Shown: positions 1-12,627, counted from the first letter of the stretch. The stretch: DNA of 64,000 bases from Patescibacteria group bacterium UBA6164 (GCA_002422305.1 DIUG01000068.1:1-64000); one strand, 5' to 3'. The notes: generated by a model not told the origin, from the letters alone. Numbers and translations are program-made.

Positions 1-2
1 CA

Positions 3-266
3 TTTTTGTTTTCAATGTGAATGGAGGTAATCCAAGAAGATATAACAAATGAATGAAGAATAGACTTAACAATAAAGATAGAAGATTATATATATGTAAT
101 AGAATTTAAAGTAGAAAAAACAGGATTAAAAGCATTAGAATAGATAAAAGAAAGAAATTATGTAGAGAAATATATGCTAGAAGAAAAAGAGATATTTATT
201 ATATGAATAAACTTTAGTTTTGAGGATAGAAATATAGAAAGTTTTGAAAGTGAGAAAGTGAAGTAA
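3..266 (+). pseudogene. C-terminal fragment of an AAA-ATPase-like protein's PD-(D/E)XK nuclease domain, interrupted by TAG
   Basis: The frame is open from the window edge to a TAA at 264-266, so this is the 3' end of a gene starting outside. It reads like the C-terminal PD-(D/E)XK-type domain of the AAA-ATPase-like family (DUF1703-type): GRIDLTIKIEDYIYVIEFKV, followed by ALE-stop-IKERNYVEKY and IFIIGINFS. The D of GRID and the E and K of EFK are the expected active-site residues. A TAG at 141-143 stands where relatives usually have Gln (A-L-x-Q-I), a one-base change from CAG, so the gene is probably inactivated. TAG is a normal stop in this code. It could instead be a sequencing error, which only reads would settle. 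Confidence 0.6.
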
Positions 267-368
267 AAATAATAATAATAATAAATGATTTAGCTATTAA
301 TTCTATATTTCCTTACAAATCAAATAAATAATAATAAAATAAATAATAATAAAATAAAATAAAATAAA

Positions 369-1949
<1,581 letters not shown>

Positions 1950-1975
1950 TAAATTAATAGTATAAATCTATTTTT

Positions 1976-2015
1976 AACCCTAACCTGAATCCTTTCCCTT
2001 AGATAAGGGCAAGGG
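1976..2015. repeat. Intergenic repeat with stem-loop, copy 1
   Basis: A ~40-bp sequence between metG and galU starts AACCCTAACCTGAATCC and ends in an inverted repeat (CCTT...AAGG around CCCTTAGATAAGGG). It recurs almost unchanged at 4449-4489. The hairpin could act as a transcript-end or RNA-processing element of the metG-galU interval. No long T-tract follows it, so it is not a classical terminator. Confidence 0.7.
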
Positions 2016-2027
2016 CTACAAAAACCT

Positions 2028-2900
2028 ATGAAAAAAATAACAAAATGTGTAATACCAGCAGCTGGTATGTGAACTAGATTTTTACCAGCTACTAAAGCAT
2101 TACCAAAAGAAATGTTTCCGATTATAGATAAGCCTGTTATGCAAATGCTTGTAGAAGAGGCTATTTCAGCATGATGTACTGATATTATAATAGTTACTGG
2201 TAGAAGTAAAAGAGCTATAGAAGACCATTTTGATTCAAATCCTGAACTCGAAGATAGATTAGATAAATCTGGAAAATTTAAGTATTTAGAAGTAATAAAA
2301 GGCTTAAATACTATGGCTAATATAGTTTATGTAAGACAACCATATCCAAAATGAGATTGAGATGCTATACTTAGAACTAAAAATTTAATATGAGAAGAAC
2401 CATTTTTAGTATTATTTTGAGATGATTTAATAGATAATGATAAAACAGCAGCTACTCAATTGGTAGAAGCTTATAATGAAAAAAAATCATCAATAATAGC
2501 TACAGTAGATGTAGAAGATAAAAATGTGTCTGATTATTGAATAATAGAATCTAGTTTTGAAGATAAGCAATATTTTAAATTGGATAAATTTTTAGAAAAA
2601 CCTAAATCAACAGAAACAAAATCTAGAAAGTGAGTTATATGAAAATATATTTTAACTCCAGATATTTTTGATTATTTAGAAAAATCAACTTCTTGAAAAA
2701 AAGATTGAGAAATTAGACTTGCTGATGCATTTGAATTGATGAGAAAAGAAAAAGATATTTTTTGAATAAATATAAAATGATATAGACATGATACTTGAAG
2801 TAAGATATGATTTTTAAAAGCAGTCGTTCATTATGCTCTTAAAAGAGATGATTTAAAAGATGAGTTTAAAGATTATTTAAATAGTTTGGATTTAAAATAG
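2028..2900 (+). CDS. galU: UTP--glucose-1-phosphate uridylyltransferase
   Basis: The 290-residue enzyme makes UDP-glucose from UTP and glucose-1-phosphate, a precursor for cell-surface polysaccharides. The nucleotidyltransferase signature is near the N-terminus: [20 protein letters not shown], with the catalytic Lys and Arg of the G-x-G-T-R-x-L-P motif. [13 protein letters not shown] and the GDD metal-binding motif (FGDDLID near residue 127) follow, as in bacterial GalU. The length is normal. The Gly codons of GMGTR and FGDD include TGA. The start is the ATG just after the intergenic hairpin. The next gene begins 20 bp downstream on the same strand, so they may be co-transcribed. Confidence 0.95.
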
Positions 2901-2920
2901 AGATGGATTAAAATCTTAAT

Positions 2921-3343
2921 ATGATTAACAAAAAAATAAATATGAATACATTTGCATGAAATATAACTCTAAAATGAAATAAAGTAATTAATTGAATAAA
3001 TTTTGATTATGTAGAAAATTTTTCAAAAGATTGAAACAAGGTACTTTTTATTTTTTGAGATACTGAATTTGAATCATCTAATGAATTTATTCATGATATA
3101 AAAAATATACTTTGAGAAATATTAAATTATGATATATCAATTTCTAGTAAAGATAAAATAAATATTATATGAGATAGTTTTGAAGAATGAGTATATGAAT
3201 TAGCTACATTTGAATGAGAACAAATAGATTATGAAGAAATATTAGATAGATTTATAGATTTTGATTGAGTTATATCTGTTAGAGAATGAGAAATTTCAAA
3301 TAAATTTTGAAATAAAGTAGTGAAAGTAGATTTTGTTTATTAA
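2921..3343 (+). CDS. Hypothetical protein, 140 aa
   Basis: I do not recognise this gene. The product is acidic and glycine-containing, with no signal peptide or membrane segment. It reads as alternating short beta-strand-like stretches (KVLFIFGDTEF, INIIGDSFEEGVYELATFEG, VISVREGEI), suggesting a small alpha/beta domain. An alternative ATG seven codons in (2942) is in frame. It lies between galU and the U32-like gene with short gaps on both sides (20 and 11 bp), consistent with one operon. No function can be assigned from the sequence. Confidence 0.7.
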
Positions 3344-3354
3344 AAATTATTATT

Positions 3355-4416
3355 ATGGAATTATTTATACATATTTGAACAAATTTACAGTATTTTGATT
3401 TATTAAATAAGTGAAAAATATTATCTCAATGAAAACAAGATAGGGAATTAGCTTCTTTTTTTATGGAAAATTTTCCATGAGAATTAGCAGAAAATATTTC
3501 TCCACAATATGAGGTGAATTTTATGGCAATCAGAGAAATAAAAAAAAGATTAGGACAAGATTATTTTAATAAAATATCATGAATATATTATTGAAGTGAT
3601 AATTGTGAATATTTGACACCTACAAAAATAGAGATAGATAAAGCTATACTCTATTTTAGAGAATTTAATAAAAATTTTCCACCACATAAAGTTAGAACCT
3701 TTACTTTTGTTACACCTTATGTAGGTAACAAAATGATGGAAAGACTAGAAGAATCTTTAGAATATCTAAATTCTTTGAATATAAAAAATCCTATAGAAGT
3801 AGTTGTCAATGATTTTTGAGTACTTAGGATTATTAATAAAAAATATACAAATTTAAAAATTATTTTTGGTAGATTAATACATAAGTTATTAAAGACCCCT
3901 CTTATAGATACATATTGATATGAAGCTCATCCAGCTTGAGAATTGATAAAAAATAAATCTGAACAAGAAAAAATAAAAATTAAAAATGAAATAGTTAAAT
4001 GGCAAATGAAGTTTTATTCTTCATCAGAAGTAAGTTTAGATATTTATAAAACTTTTTTAAAAAAACATTTAGTAGAAAGGGTTGCATTAGATTATATGGA
4101 AAAGAGAGAAGATTTATATAAAAATAATCAAATAGGAATAGATTTATATTATCCGTGGGCTTTAATTTTTACATGAAGACTTTGTGATACTAGTGCTATA
4201 GAAAATCCTAGTAGATGAATGTATGCTATTGATGATATATGTCCTAGAACTTGTGATAAATATGATGTTTCATATAAAATAAAAACTGTTTGATATAATA
4301 TGATTCAAAGATGAAATGCATGATATAGAAGTGAATTAAATTTAGATTATTTGAGTAATGAATTTATAAATAATGATAATAATAGATTTGTATTTGCTCC
4401 ATTTATAACTGTTTAA
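3355..4416 (+). CDS. Peptidase U32-like family protein
   Basis: A 353-residue cytoplasmic protein. The middle part resembles U32-type TIM-barrel proteins: a strand-helix block (FTFVTPYVGNKMMERL), then EVVVNDFGVLRIINKKY and LKIIFGRLIHKL. This is the V-N-D-x-G...GR-x-x-N/H-K pattern seen in U32-like proteins and UbiV relatives. Cysteines cluster near the C-terminus (RLCDTSAIENPS, DDICPRTCDKYD) and could bind metal or an Fe-S cluster as in that superfamily. Substrate and reaction are unknown, and the assignment rests on motif recall only. It lies 11 bp after the 140-aa gene, in the same direction. Confidence 0.55.
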
Positions 4417-4448
4417 TAATAGAGTTGTAGGGAAATAATTTCAAAATT

Positions 4449-4489
4449 AACCCTAACCTGAATCCTTTCCCTTAAATAAGGGCAAGGGG
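4449..4489. repeat. Intergenic repeat with stem-loop, copy 2
   Basis: This is a near-identical second copy of the repeat at 1976-2015 (the loop differs: AAAT here, AGAT there). It lies in the convergent interval between the U32-like gene and the minus-strand gene ending at 4576. Confidence 0.7.
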
Positions 4490-4503
4490 AACAATTGTAG
4501 CCT

Positions 4504-4526
4504 CTCTCCCTTAAAATAAGGGAGAG
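4504..4526. terminator. Perfect inverted repeat in a convergent intergenic region
   Basis: CTCTCCCTTA and TAAGGGAGAG form a 10-bp perfect stem with a 3-nt loop. It sits directly after repeat copy 2 between two convergent genes, where it could serve as a bidirectional transcript end. It lacks a strong U-tract, so the role is inferred. Confidence 0.45.
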
Positions 4527-4575
4527 AATTTAATAGTGGGTTATTTCTCTACAAGTCTATTATTAAACTTACTTT

Positions 4576-5433
4576 TTATTTTCTAATTTCTTTTTTATAT
4601 TCTTCTTCATCATAAATTAGATTAAATTTTCTAAGTAATTGAGTTCAAGAATCAGGTAGTACTACAAAAGAATTTTTTATTATAGCTTCTTTATTGTTTA
4701 TTAGTGTATCAAGTAAGACTTTAGTGTAATTATTTAGATAATTATACTCTGATAAAAAGTGATTTATATATACTATGTATGTTCTAGCATAATAATACTC
4801 TTTTTTTAGGTCTAAATATGTATTTATATTTTCTAAACTTTCAGTAGATTTATTTGATCTAAAATCATTTTCTATTTTTTGTTTTAAAATTTCTATTTTT
4901 GAATCGGCATTATTCATTGCAGTTTCAAAAATAGTTTTTTGTTCTACTAAATTTTTACTATTTTCTATTGATAAAACATATCTAAATTCTAATTGTTCTA
5001 TAAAAGCATTTAATATTCTAGGTTTATCTAAGTTGGTATCAATCAATTGTTTTATATTAGTTTTTAGTATATTTCTATATTCTTCTATAACTAACATATT
5101 ACTTCAAATTATCTCATTATTTGCAATTTTTTGATCAGAAATTATTTCATTAATAGAAAAGATATCCTTATAAATAGTTACAGGAATGTCTTTTTTTTGT
5201 TTATATCTAATTCAAATATTTGTACTAATTGCAACTCATGTTTTTCATAAAGTTGATGAATTAATTTTTTTAAAATTTGAATTATTTTCTTTTATTGTTA
5301 TACTATCTTTGTTTGTATTGTCTATATTTTTATTTTTTGCATTTATCATATTATCTCATATGTTAAATACAATTACTATAAATGTACTTAAAAATAGAAC
5401 TCTAATCAGAAAATTTTTAAATTGTTTTGACAT
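4576..5433 (-). CDS. Hypothetical exported or membrane-anchored protein, 285 aa
   Basis: Not recognised. The N-terminus (KNFLIRVLFLSTFIVIVFNI, residues ~6-25) is a positively charged start followed by a hydrophobic stretch, a signal peptide or anchor. The rest is Lys/Asn/Glu-rich and mostly helical. Stretches such as FETAMNNADSKIEILKQKIE and STESLENINTYLDLKKEYY suggest coiled coil. The product probably sits on the cell surface. It is divergent from the amidase gene starting 51 bp away, so the two may share a promoter region. It ends close to the convergent hairpin at 4504-4526. Confidence 0.7.
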
Positions 5434-5483
5434 ATAAATGTTCGTTATTTTTAATATATTATTATTTTATCACAAAAATTCAA

Positions 5484-7358
5484 ATGATGAAAATTTTTTA
5501 CATACTTTTTTTCTTTTTTTTATATTTTATGCATACTTTTGCATACAATGAAATAAAAATTATTTCTAGATCTCAATGGTGAGCAGATGAAAATATTAGA
5601 TTTGTAGATTCTCCTGAATGGAAAAAAATATTAGAAGAAAGAGAAAAAATAGCTATAAAAAATAAAGATATTGTTTATACTCAAGCTCAGCTTGATGCAC
5701 AAAAAATATCTCAAGATAGAAGAAATAAGATAAATGAATTATTTAATAAATATTCTTATCAAACTGAAATAAGTAATAAAATTACTCATGAAAATGGTAG
5801 AAAGTTATTTTGGCCAATAGAAAAGGCAAAAAAAATATGATGAATAGTTATTCATCATACTGGAACAGATTATGAGACTTCATTAGAATGAGTTAGAAAT
5901 ATTTATAAATATCATACATTGACTAATGGTTGGTGAGATATATGATATAATTATATTATATGAAAAGATGGTGAAATATATGAATGAAGAGCTTGATGAG
6001 ATTATGTTGTATGAGCTCATAATAAATATAATAATATTTGAACTGTATGAATATCAATAATATGAAATTATACAGAAAAGCCTATAAATTCAAAACAGTA
6101 TGAATCGTTAAAATCACTTACTTCACATTTAATTAAAAAATATGATATAGATTTAACAAAAAAAATGTATTATCATAAAGAGTGTGTAGGTCGTAATTGT
6201 GAATTACCATTAATAACAGAAAGTAATGATTTTTTAATATGACATAGAGATGCTTGACATACTGATTGTCCTTGAGAAGAATTATATAAACAAATACAAA
6301 ATATAAAAACTGATTTATTAAAACAAAAATCTTTTGTATCAAGTTGAAATTTATATAAAAAAAATATTTTTAAAACTTTAGAAAAAATACCAGATGATAA
6401 ATTAATTGATATATTAGCAAATATAGAAATGCAATTAGATATAAAAAAAGATTCAAGTAAATTGAATTTAAAATTATTAATAATTGATTATTTTAAGGAA
6501 AGAAAAAATACAAAAAATACTATAGTAAATAAAAAAGAAGAAATTATAGATATAAAATTATCATATCCTAATAATGATAATATAAAAATAAAGACAGGAA
6601 ATATTACAATTGATATTAGTAGAGAATGAAATGACTTATATTTGAAATGAAAAAAATTTAATACATTAAAAATTCCTAAAAAAGATCAGGAATCTATTTT
6701 AGAAATAATTTCTTGGGAAAGAATTCCATTATGGGATAAACAAAAAAGATATAATGATAATAAATTTAGATGAGATTTAATCTTATATGTAAAAGATGAA
6801 AAGTTGGTAGTTATTAATAGAATAAATGTAGAAGATTATTTAAAATGATTATGAGAGGTAAGTGATTATGAAACTCCAGAAAAAATAAAAGCTATAATTA
6901 TTGCAGCTAGAAGTTATGCAATTTGGTATAAGACAAAAGATAGAAAATTCCCATGAGAAGATTATGATTGAATAGATGATCCAGAAGTTTTTCAAAGATA
7001 TCTTTGATATGGTTTAGAAGCTAGAAGTCCAAATATAAATAAAGTTGTTGATGAAACAAAATGACAAATAATTACATATAAATGAGAAATAATTAAACCA
7101 TGGTATTTTAGTACTAGTAATTGAAAAACATTAAGTTATTATGAATATTGTAGATTAAAATATTCAGATGCAATTTGTAGTAAAGAAGCTAAAAAATACC
7201 CATATTTACAATCGGTTTATGATATATGAAGTAAATGACAACAATCTGCATGACATTGAGTTTGAATTTCTTGAGCTTGAGTTAAATATTTTGCTGATAA
7301 ATGATGGACATTTGATATGATAATAAAATATTATTTAAAATGAGTTGATGTATTATAA
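5484..7358 (+). CDS. Secreted N-acetylmuramoyl-L-alanine amidase (PGRP type) fused to a SpoIID domain
   Basis: A 624-residue secreted cell-wall enzyme with an N-terminal signal peptide (KIFYILFFFFLYFMHTFAY). The first half has a PGRP/amidase_2 domain. GGIVIHHTGTDYETS supplies one zinc His, and IGHRDAGHTDCPG carries the second His and the D/C of the site; this fold cleaves the MurNAc-L-Ala bond. The C-terminal half is a SpoIID/LytB-type domain: NVEDYLKGLGEVSD, AIIIAARSYAIWYK, then YFSTSNGKTL and SAGHGVGISGAGV. SpoIID domains are lytic transglycosylases that act on denuded glycan strands, so one protein may strip stem peptides and then cut glycans. A second ATG overlaps at 5487. uvrB begins 7 bp downstream. 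Confidence 0.9.
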
Positions 7359-7365
7359 AAAAGTA

Positions 7366-9498
7366 ATGAAAAAAATATTCAAATTAAAATCTAAATATTC
7401 TCCTAGTATTGATCAATTTAAAGCTATTGACACTATTACAAATTATATAAATGATTGACATAAAATTCAAACACTTTGGTGAGTTACTTGAAGTGGTAAA
7501 ACTTTTACAATGGCAAATGTAATAGAAAAAATAAATAAACCAACATTAATAATAGCTCATAATAAAACTTTAGCTGCTCAATTAGCTCAAGAATTTAAAG
7601 AATTTTTTCCAGAAAATTCAGTACATTATTTTGTATCATATTATGATTATTATCAACCTGAAGCATATGTAGCAAAAACTGATACTTATATAGAAAAAGA
7701 AGCAACAATAAATGAAGAAATAGATAGACTTAGACATGCAGCTACTCAAGATTTATTAACCAGAAAAGATGTAATAATAGTTGCTTCTGTATCTTGTATT
7801 TATGGTATATGAGATATAGATTTATATACTGAACAAGTTTTTGATATAGTAGTTTGAAAAGAATATAAAATCGATGAATTATTAAAAAAATTAGTTTCTC
7901 TTCAGTACAGAAGATCTGCTAGTGATTTTAAACCTTGAATGGTTACAGTTAAGTGAGATATTTTAGAAATATTTCCTTCTAGTAGTGAGACAGTTATTAC
8001 GATAGAATTTTGGTGAGATGAAGTAAGTCAAATAACTAGTAGAAATTATTTAACGGGAGATATTTATGAATATTTAAAAAATATAACTATTTTTCCAGCA
8101 AAACATACTGTAACTACAAAATGAAGAATAGAAGAAATAATTCCAGAAATAAAAAAAGAATTAGAAGATAGATTAAAATATTTTAAAGATGAATTATGAG
8201 ATTTATTAAAATATGAAAGACTTAAAACAAAAGTAGAATATGATTTAGAAATGATGCAAGAAGTTTGATATGTAAATGGTATAGAAAATTATTCTAGATA
8301 TTTAGATGGTAGAAATGATTGAGATGCACCTGCAACTTTGATAGATTATTTTTGAGATGATTTTTTATGTTTAGTTGATGAATCGCATATGACTTTTTCT
8401 CAAATATGATGAATGTATGCATGAGATAGGGCTAGAAAAATAAATTTAGTAGAAAATGGTTTTAGATTGCCGAGTGCTATAGATAATAGACCACTTAAAT
8501 TTAATGAATTTGAAGCAAAAATGAAAAATATAGTAGCAGTTTCAGCTACTCCAGGTAAATATGAAATAGAACTTTCATGTACAAATCCTGAAAAATTTTT
8601 TGATTTCGATCCTATAAAAGATTGAATTTGGGAATCTACACCTGATTGTAGAATAGTTCCTCAAATGATGAGACCTACTTGATTGCTTGATCCAGAAATA
8701 GTTTTAAAACCTATGGAATTTATGATAGATGATATAATGAAAAACATAACTGATGTAGTAGAAAAAAATGAAAGAATACTTATAACAACTATTACAAAAA
8801 GATCAAGTGAAGAATTAACAGAATATTTATTAGATAATTGAGTGAAAGTAAAATATTTACATAGTGAAATAGAAACACTTGAAAGATTAGAAACATTGAA
8901 AGAATTAAGAGAATGAAAAATAGATGTAATAGTAGGAGTAAATTTACTTAGAGAATGACTTGATTTGCCAGAAGTAAGTAAAATATGTATATTAGATGCA
9001 GATAAACAAGGTTTTTTAAGATCAGTATCATCTCTTATTCAAATAATATGAAGAGCAGCTAGAAATGAAAATTGAATTGTTTATATGTATAGTGAACATT
9101 ATAAAAAATTAGAAAATTTGGAATTAGTAGAAAATAATATTTATCTTTGAAAACTTTATAGAGTAGATAAAGCTAAATTGATTAATGAAAATTGATTAGT
9201 GATCTCTGAAGCTATGAAAAAAGCTATAAATTTAACTTATTATAGAAGAAATTTACAAGATAAATTTAATAAAGAAAATAATATAACTCCAAAAACGGTT
9301 TTTAGTGATATAAAAGATATGTGACTAAAATCAAATAAAACAAAAAGAAGTTATTCTGTTTTAGAAAAAAAAGATATATTAAAGGAAATAACTAAGCTAG
9401 AATTAGAAATGGATATAGCATCAGCAAATATGGAGTATGAAAAAGCAGCAGAATTAAGAGATGCTATTTTTTCACTAAAAAAAACTAAAAATAAATAA
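7366..9498 (+). CDS. uvrB: Excinuclease ABC subunit B
   Basis: The 710-residue UvrB is the DNA-damage-verifying helicase-like subunit of nucleotide excision repair, acting with UvrA and UvrC. The N-terminus shows [11 protein letters not shown] and a Walker A (GVTGSGKTFTM, residues ~40-50) in which two glycines are TGA codons. The beta-hairpin region [11 protein letters not shown], the DEAD-type LVDESHM box and the later helicase motifs ([38 protein letters not shown]) are all present. The C-terminal UVR domain that contacts UvrC is visible ([20 protein letters not shown]). Length and order of motifs are normal. The gene is a strong proof of TGA=Gly in this genome. Confidence 0.98.
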
Positions 9499-9506
9499 AA
9501 AAAATT

Positions 9507-10346
9507 ATGTGTAGAATACTATTTTTAAAATGAACTAATAAAAAAAAAGCATTAGATTATATTGATGCTTTTTATAAAGCATGATTTGATGATCCTCATT
9601 TATGTAATGTTATCAAATCTTTAAATATTAAAAATATTAAAAATCAACATCTTCATTGATGGGGCTATTTATTAGTAACAAAAGATAATATTAATACTTA
9701 TTTGAGTTGAGAGGCATTTTTTAATGATGAATTTGGTTTTGAAAATCTAAAAAATCAAATTTATAATATTTCATGAGAATTTTTATTAATGTCTGAACTA
9801 AGATTAACTGATGAATGACATATAAGTTCTATAAATTCGCATCCTTTTTTCTTTTCTACATATAATTGATATGAGTGATGGTTTTTTTATAATTGACTTT
9901 TAGATCATGAAAAATTGGCTTTGTTAGACTGATTTGATTATAAAAACTTTGTAAGAAAAAATGGAACAACAATTATATGTCATTCAATATCTAAAGAGTT
10001 AGAAAAATGATCAACTGTAAAAGAATCATTACTTAAACCAGTAAAAGCTGTAAAAAGTGGTTATAATATTATGTGTTTTTTAAATGATAATAATTGAAAT
10101 TTTAAGGCATATATAAATGCATATTGTAAAGAAAAAATTTTAGAAAATTTAAATCATATGGAATACTCTAAACTTATAAAAAAATATGATGATGATTTAT
10201 TTTTTGTATGATCAAATGCTATATGAGTTTATAAAAAAGATAATTATATTGTTATGGAAAATTGAGAATTTTTAGAATTTGATATAAATTTTATAAATGA
10301 ATATTATTTTAATTGATATGATGAGGGGATGGAGATGAATATATAA
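9507..10346 (+). CDS. Class II glutamine amidotransferase-like protein
   Basis: A 279-residue protein starting MCRILFLKG. Cys at position 2 becomes the N-terminal nucleophile of class-II (Ntn-type) glutamine amidotransferases after Met removal. It is followed by HLHGWGYLLVTKDN and SGEFLLMSELRLTDEG, and then by SINSHPFFFSTYNGYEGWFFYNG, the H-P-F/F-x-N-G region typical of YafJ/GATase_4 proteins. No synthase domain is attached, so it probably acts alone or with an unknown partner. It follows uvrB by 8 bp and is closed by the hairpin terminator at 10351-10376. The family is likely; substrates are not known. Confidence 0.75.
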
Positions 10347-10350
10347 AAAA

Positions 10351-10376
10351 AATCAAGCATTTTGCTTGATTTTTTA
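10351..10376. terminator. Bidirectional rho-independent terminator
   Basis: AATCAAGCA and TGCTTGATT form a stem with A-runs on the left and a T-run on the right. It can end transcription of the amidotransferase gene (+) and of the lipoprotein gene (-), whose stop codon is inside it. Confidence 0.85.
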
Positions 10377-11579
10377 GTATCAACTTATTCATTCAGTATC
10401 ACAATTTTCTGGATCATCTATACATTTATTTATAGCAGTAGTTCTAACAGCTCTATTTGTAGCAAATTTATTTACTACTCAAAAAGTTTCTTTTGTAACT
10501 GTTGATATAGTGCTTCAAAAAACAGGTACATAAGATGTAGCATATTCTAATCATTCTCATAATAGTATACTTCATTTTAATACTTCTACTTTTCAAGCAT
10601 CTAGTTTTCATTATTTTCATAATTGTTCGATTTTATCTATTTTATCTTGTATGTCTTTCATTTTTTCATAAGCAGCTTTTAATTTTTCATATTTTTCATT
10701 AGCATTTTCATACATTTTACTTCATTTATCATATGTTTCTTTTAATCATTCCATTTTAGATAGCATATATTTCATATTAGCTCATGATCTATTATATGCT
10801 TCTTCTAATATTTTTTCTTGTGCTTCATCCAAAATAGCATCTTTTTTATCATTTACCATATCTACTAGTGTATTTTTTACTGTATCTACAAGTGTATTAG
10901 CATTTTCATCTAATTCTTTTGCTGTTTTTTCTGTTTCAGTAATATTTTTTAGTCCTTCTAATTGAGCTAAAATATCATCTTGATGTTTAGATCTATATGA
11001 TGAATAGTTGTGAGCTATAGATTGTTTTAAGTCTTCATCATATATAAATTGTAATATTTCATCTTTTTTCTTTGTATAATATGCTGATTTTTCTGTTTCA
11101 GGTAATTTATTAAAAGTATCTTTAAGCTTTATTTCTAAATCTTTTTTTTGTTTTAATAATTCGCTTGTTTCAGATCATATAGAAGTATTTAATTTTGAAT
11201 TTATTTCTTCTAATTGTTCATCAACTGTTTTTACAACTTTAGTTCTAGTTTCTCATTGACATTCTTCTTTTGTATATGACATTAATCATCATTTTACATT
11301 ATTACAAATAGATTCATCTCAAGTATTTATAGCTATTTGCATATAACATTTATCTTTTGGTGGATTTGATCAAGAATCTTTAAAAGCTGTTCATTTTATA
11401 TTTTCACAAGCACTTGGTGAAGATGATTGTATTGCAACAAATTGAGAGCAATGATCTGAGTCTGGTACTAATTCACATACCATTCATCATATACTTTCTA
11501 AAAAACTACATGAAGATAAAAATAGAACTGATAATAATGAAATAGTAATTATTTTAAAATTTGATTTTAAATTTTTCAT
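10374..11579 (-). CDS. Coiled-coil lipoprotein
   Basis: A 401-residue surface lipoprotein of unknown function. The N-terminus is a lipoprotein signal peptide (IITISLLSVLFLSSCSF) with Cys ~25 as the lipidated residue. The next ~100 residues are Cys-rich (SDHCSQF, SACENI, DKCYMQI, SICNNV, EECQG), possibly disulfide-bonded. The centre is a long Lys/Glu-rich coiled coil (KLKAAYEKMKDIQDKIDKIE). The C-terminus has a hydrophobic segment around VEVLKWSILLGGLEYATSYV and ends with a Cys pair (INKCIDDPENCD). It is expressed divergently from nothing close; the membrane-protein gene begins upstream with a 21-bp gap and may be in the same operon. Confidence 0.75.
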
Positions 11580-11600
11580 AAATCTAATTTATAGTATAAA

Positions 11601-12044
11601 TTATTTTTCAATTTTTATTTTTTTAAATGAAAGTAATACAATTAATAAAAGTGTTATAATAGAACTTCCGATCAATGGAATAGAAAAGGTTTCAATTATT
11701 AATCTAGCAAAATCTGCAATTCTAGATTCAAAATACATAAAATCAATTCATAAAAATAAGAAAAAACCATAAGTCATAAGATATATTATAATCGTAACAG
11801 TCAAAAAATTTAGTCTTAAAATATATTTTATAAATATTAATAAATATATTATAAAAAGGCTTAGAAATCATAAAATAATAGGAGAAAACATAGTATATTT
11901 TAGATATATATCTTTGTATTTTAAATCTGATATATTAGGTTCCTGGTTGAAGTATTTGAGTAATAATAAGTAAAAAGTAATTCAAAATATTACACTTACA
12001 ATAATAGGTGTATTTTTTAGTTCAATCAATCTTTTATTTTCCAT
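11601..12044 (-). CDS. Small integral membrane protein, 147 aa
   Basis: Not recognised. Four hydrophobic helices can be seen: TPIIVSVIFGITFYLLLL, FSPIILGFLSLFIIYLLIFI, FLTVTIIIYLMTYGFFLFLG and a last one ending LLLIVLLSFKK. Short basic loops lie between them. It lies 21 bp upstream of the lipoprotein gene on the same strand, suggesting a two-gene operon for a surface function. It begins 137 bp from the tmRNA, which is transcribed the other way, and the shared interval must hold both promoters. Confidence 0.7.
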
Positions 12045-12145
12045 AATTTAATAATTAAGAAATAAGAATTTATAAACATATATTATTATATAACTTTTTT
12101 ATAGAAATCAATAGATTTTCGTAGAAAGTATAATACATTTTTGTC

Positions 12146-12173
12146 TTTACTTTTTTTATTATTTAAGTACAAT
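12146..12173 (+). promoter_or_regulatory. Probable tmRNA promoter
   Basis: TTTACT (12146-12151) and TACAAT (12168-12173) are separated by 16 bp and placed 8 bp before the mature tmRNA 5' end. The -35 match is modest and the -10 match good. Confidence 0.5.
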
Positions 12174-12181
12174 GTTTTTAC

Positions 12182-12627
12182 GGGGTTAATCTTGGTTTCT
12201 ATCGGGAGAATTGCTCGGGTTATATGCTATCTGGGAGGTGTTTATGACTTCCATAATCAATCATAAACAAGCATAAATGCAAAAAACAGAATCGCAGGTG
12301 GTTTAGCATCTTTTAAAAAAATACTAACTCCATCTTTAGTTATTGCCTAAGCATTAACTAGTAGTCTTCGCTAAGTCGATGAGCACCGTTTGGTCTACTA
12401 CAAAGTCTATAAAAATCCCCACTCTTGGAGTTTTACAGACTTATAAAAAAGAGTTTTTATTGAAACGGTTTTGATTTAATCTTGTTTCTTTAAAATATTA
12501 ATAGATTAGATTTTTATGTGTAATTTTTGTTTGTAATTTATACACATGAATATCAAAACAAACTATGATAGTAGATGTGTTTCTTTAGCCTTCCGAGACG
12601 TGAGTTCGAATCTCACTAGCTCCACCA
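12182..12627 (+). ncRNA. ssrA: Transfer-messenger RNA
   Basis: tmRNA rescues stalled ribosomes and tags the nascent peptide. The 5' end GGGGTTA pairs with TAGCTCC before the 3' CCA, giving the tRNA-Ala-like acceptor stem with the diagnostic G3-U70 pair. A T-arm (GTGAGTTCGAATCTCAC) precedes it. The tag reading frame starts at GCA 12279 and runs A-K-N-R-I-A-G-G-L-A-S-F-K-K-I-L-T-P-S-L-V-I-A to TAA at 12348-12350. That is 23 codons, longer than the ~10 of many bacteria, contains no TGA, and ends VIA rather than LAA. Pseudoknot-type repeats follow. The 3' end is the integration site of the adjacent recombinase. Confidence 0.95.

Noticed and set aside
1965..4530. Direct repeats as a CRISPR array
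   Set aside because: Only two copies 2.5 kb apart with no spacers; no CRISPR array or cas gene was seen anywhere in the window.
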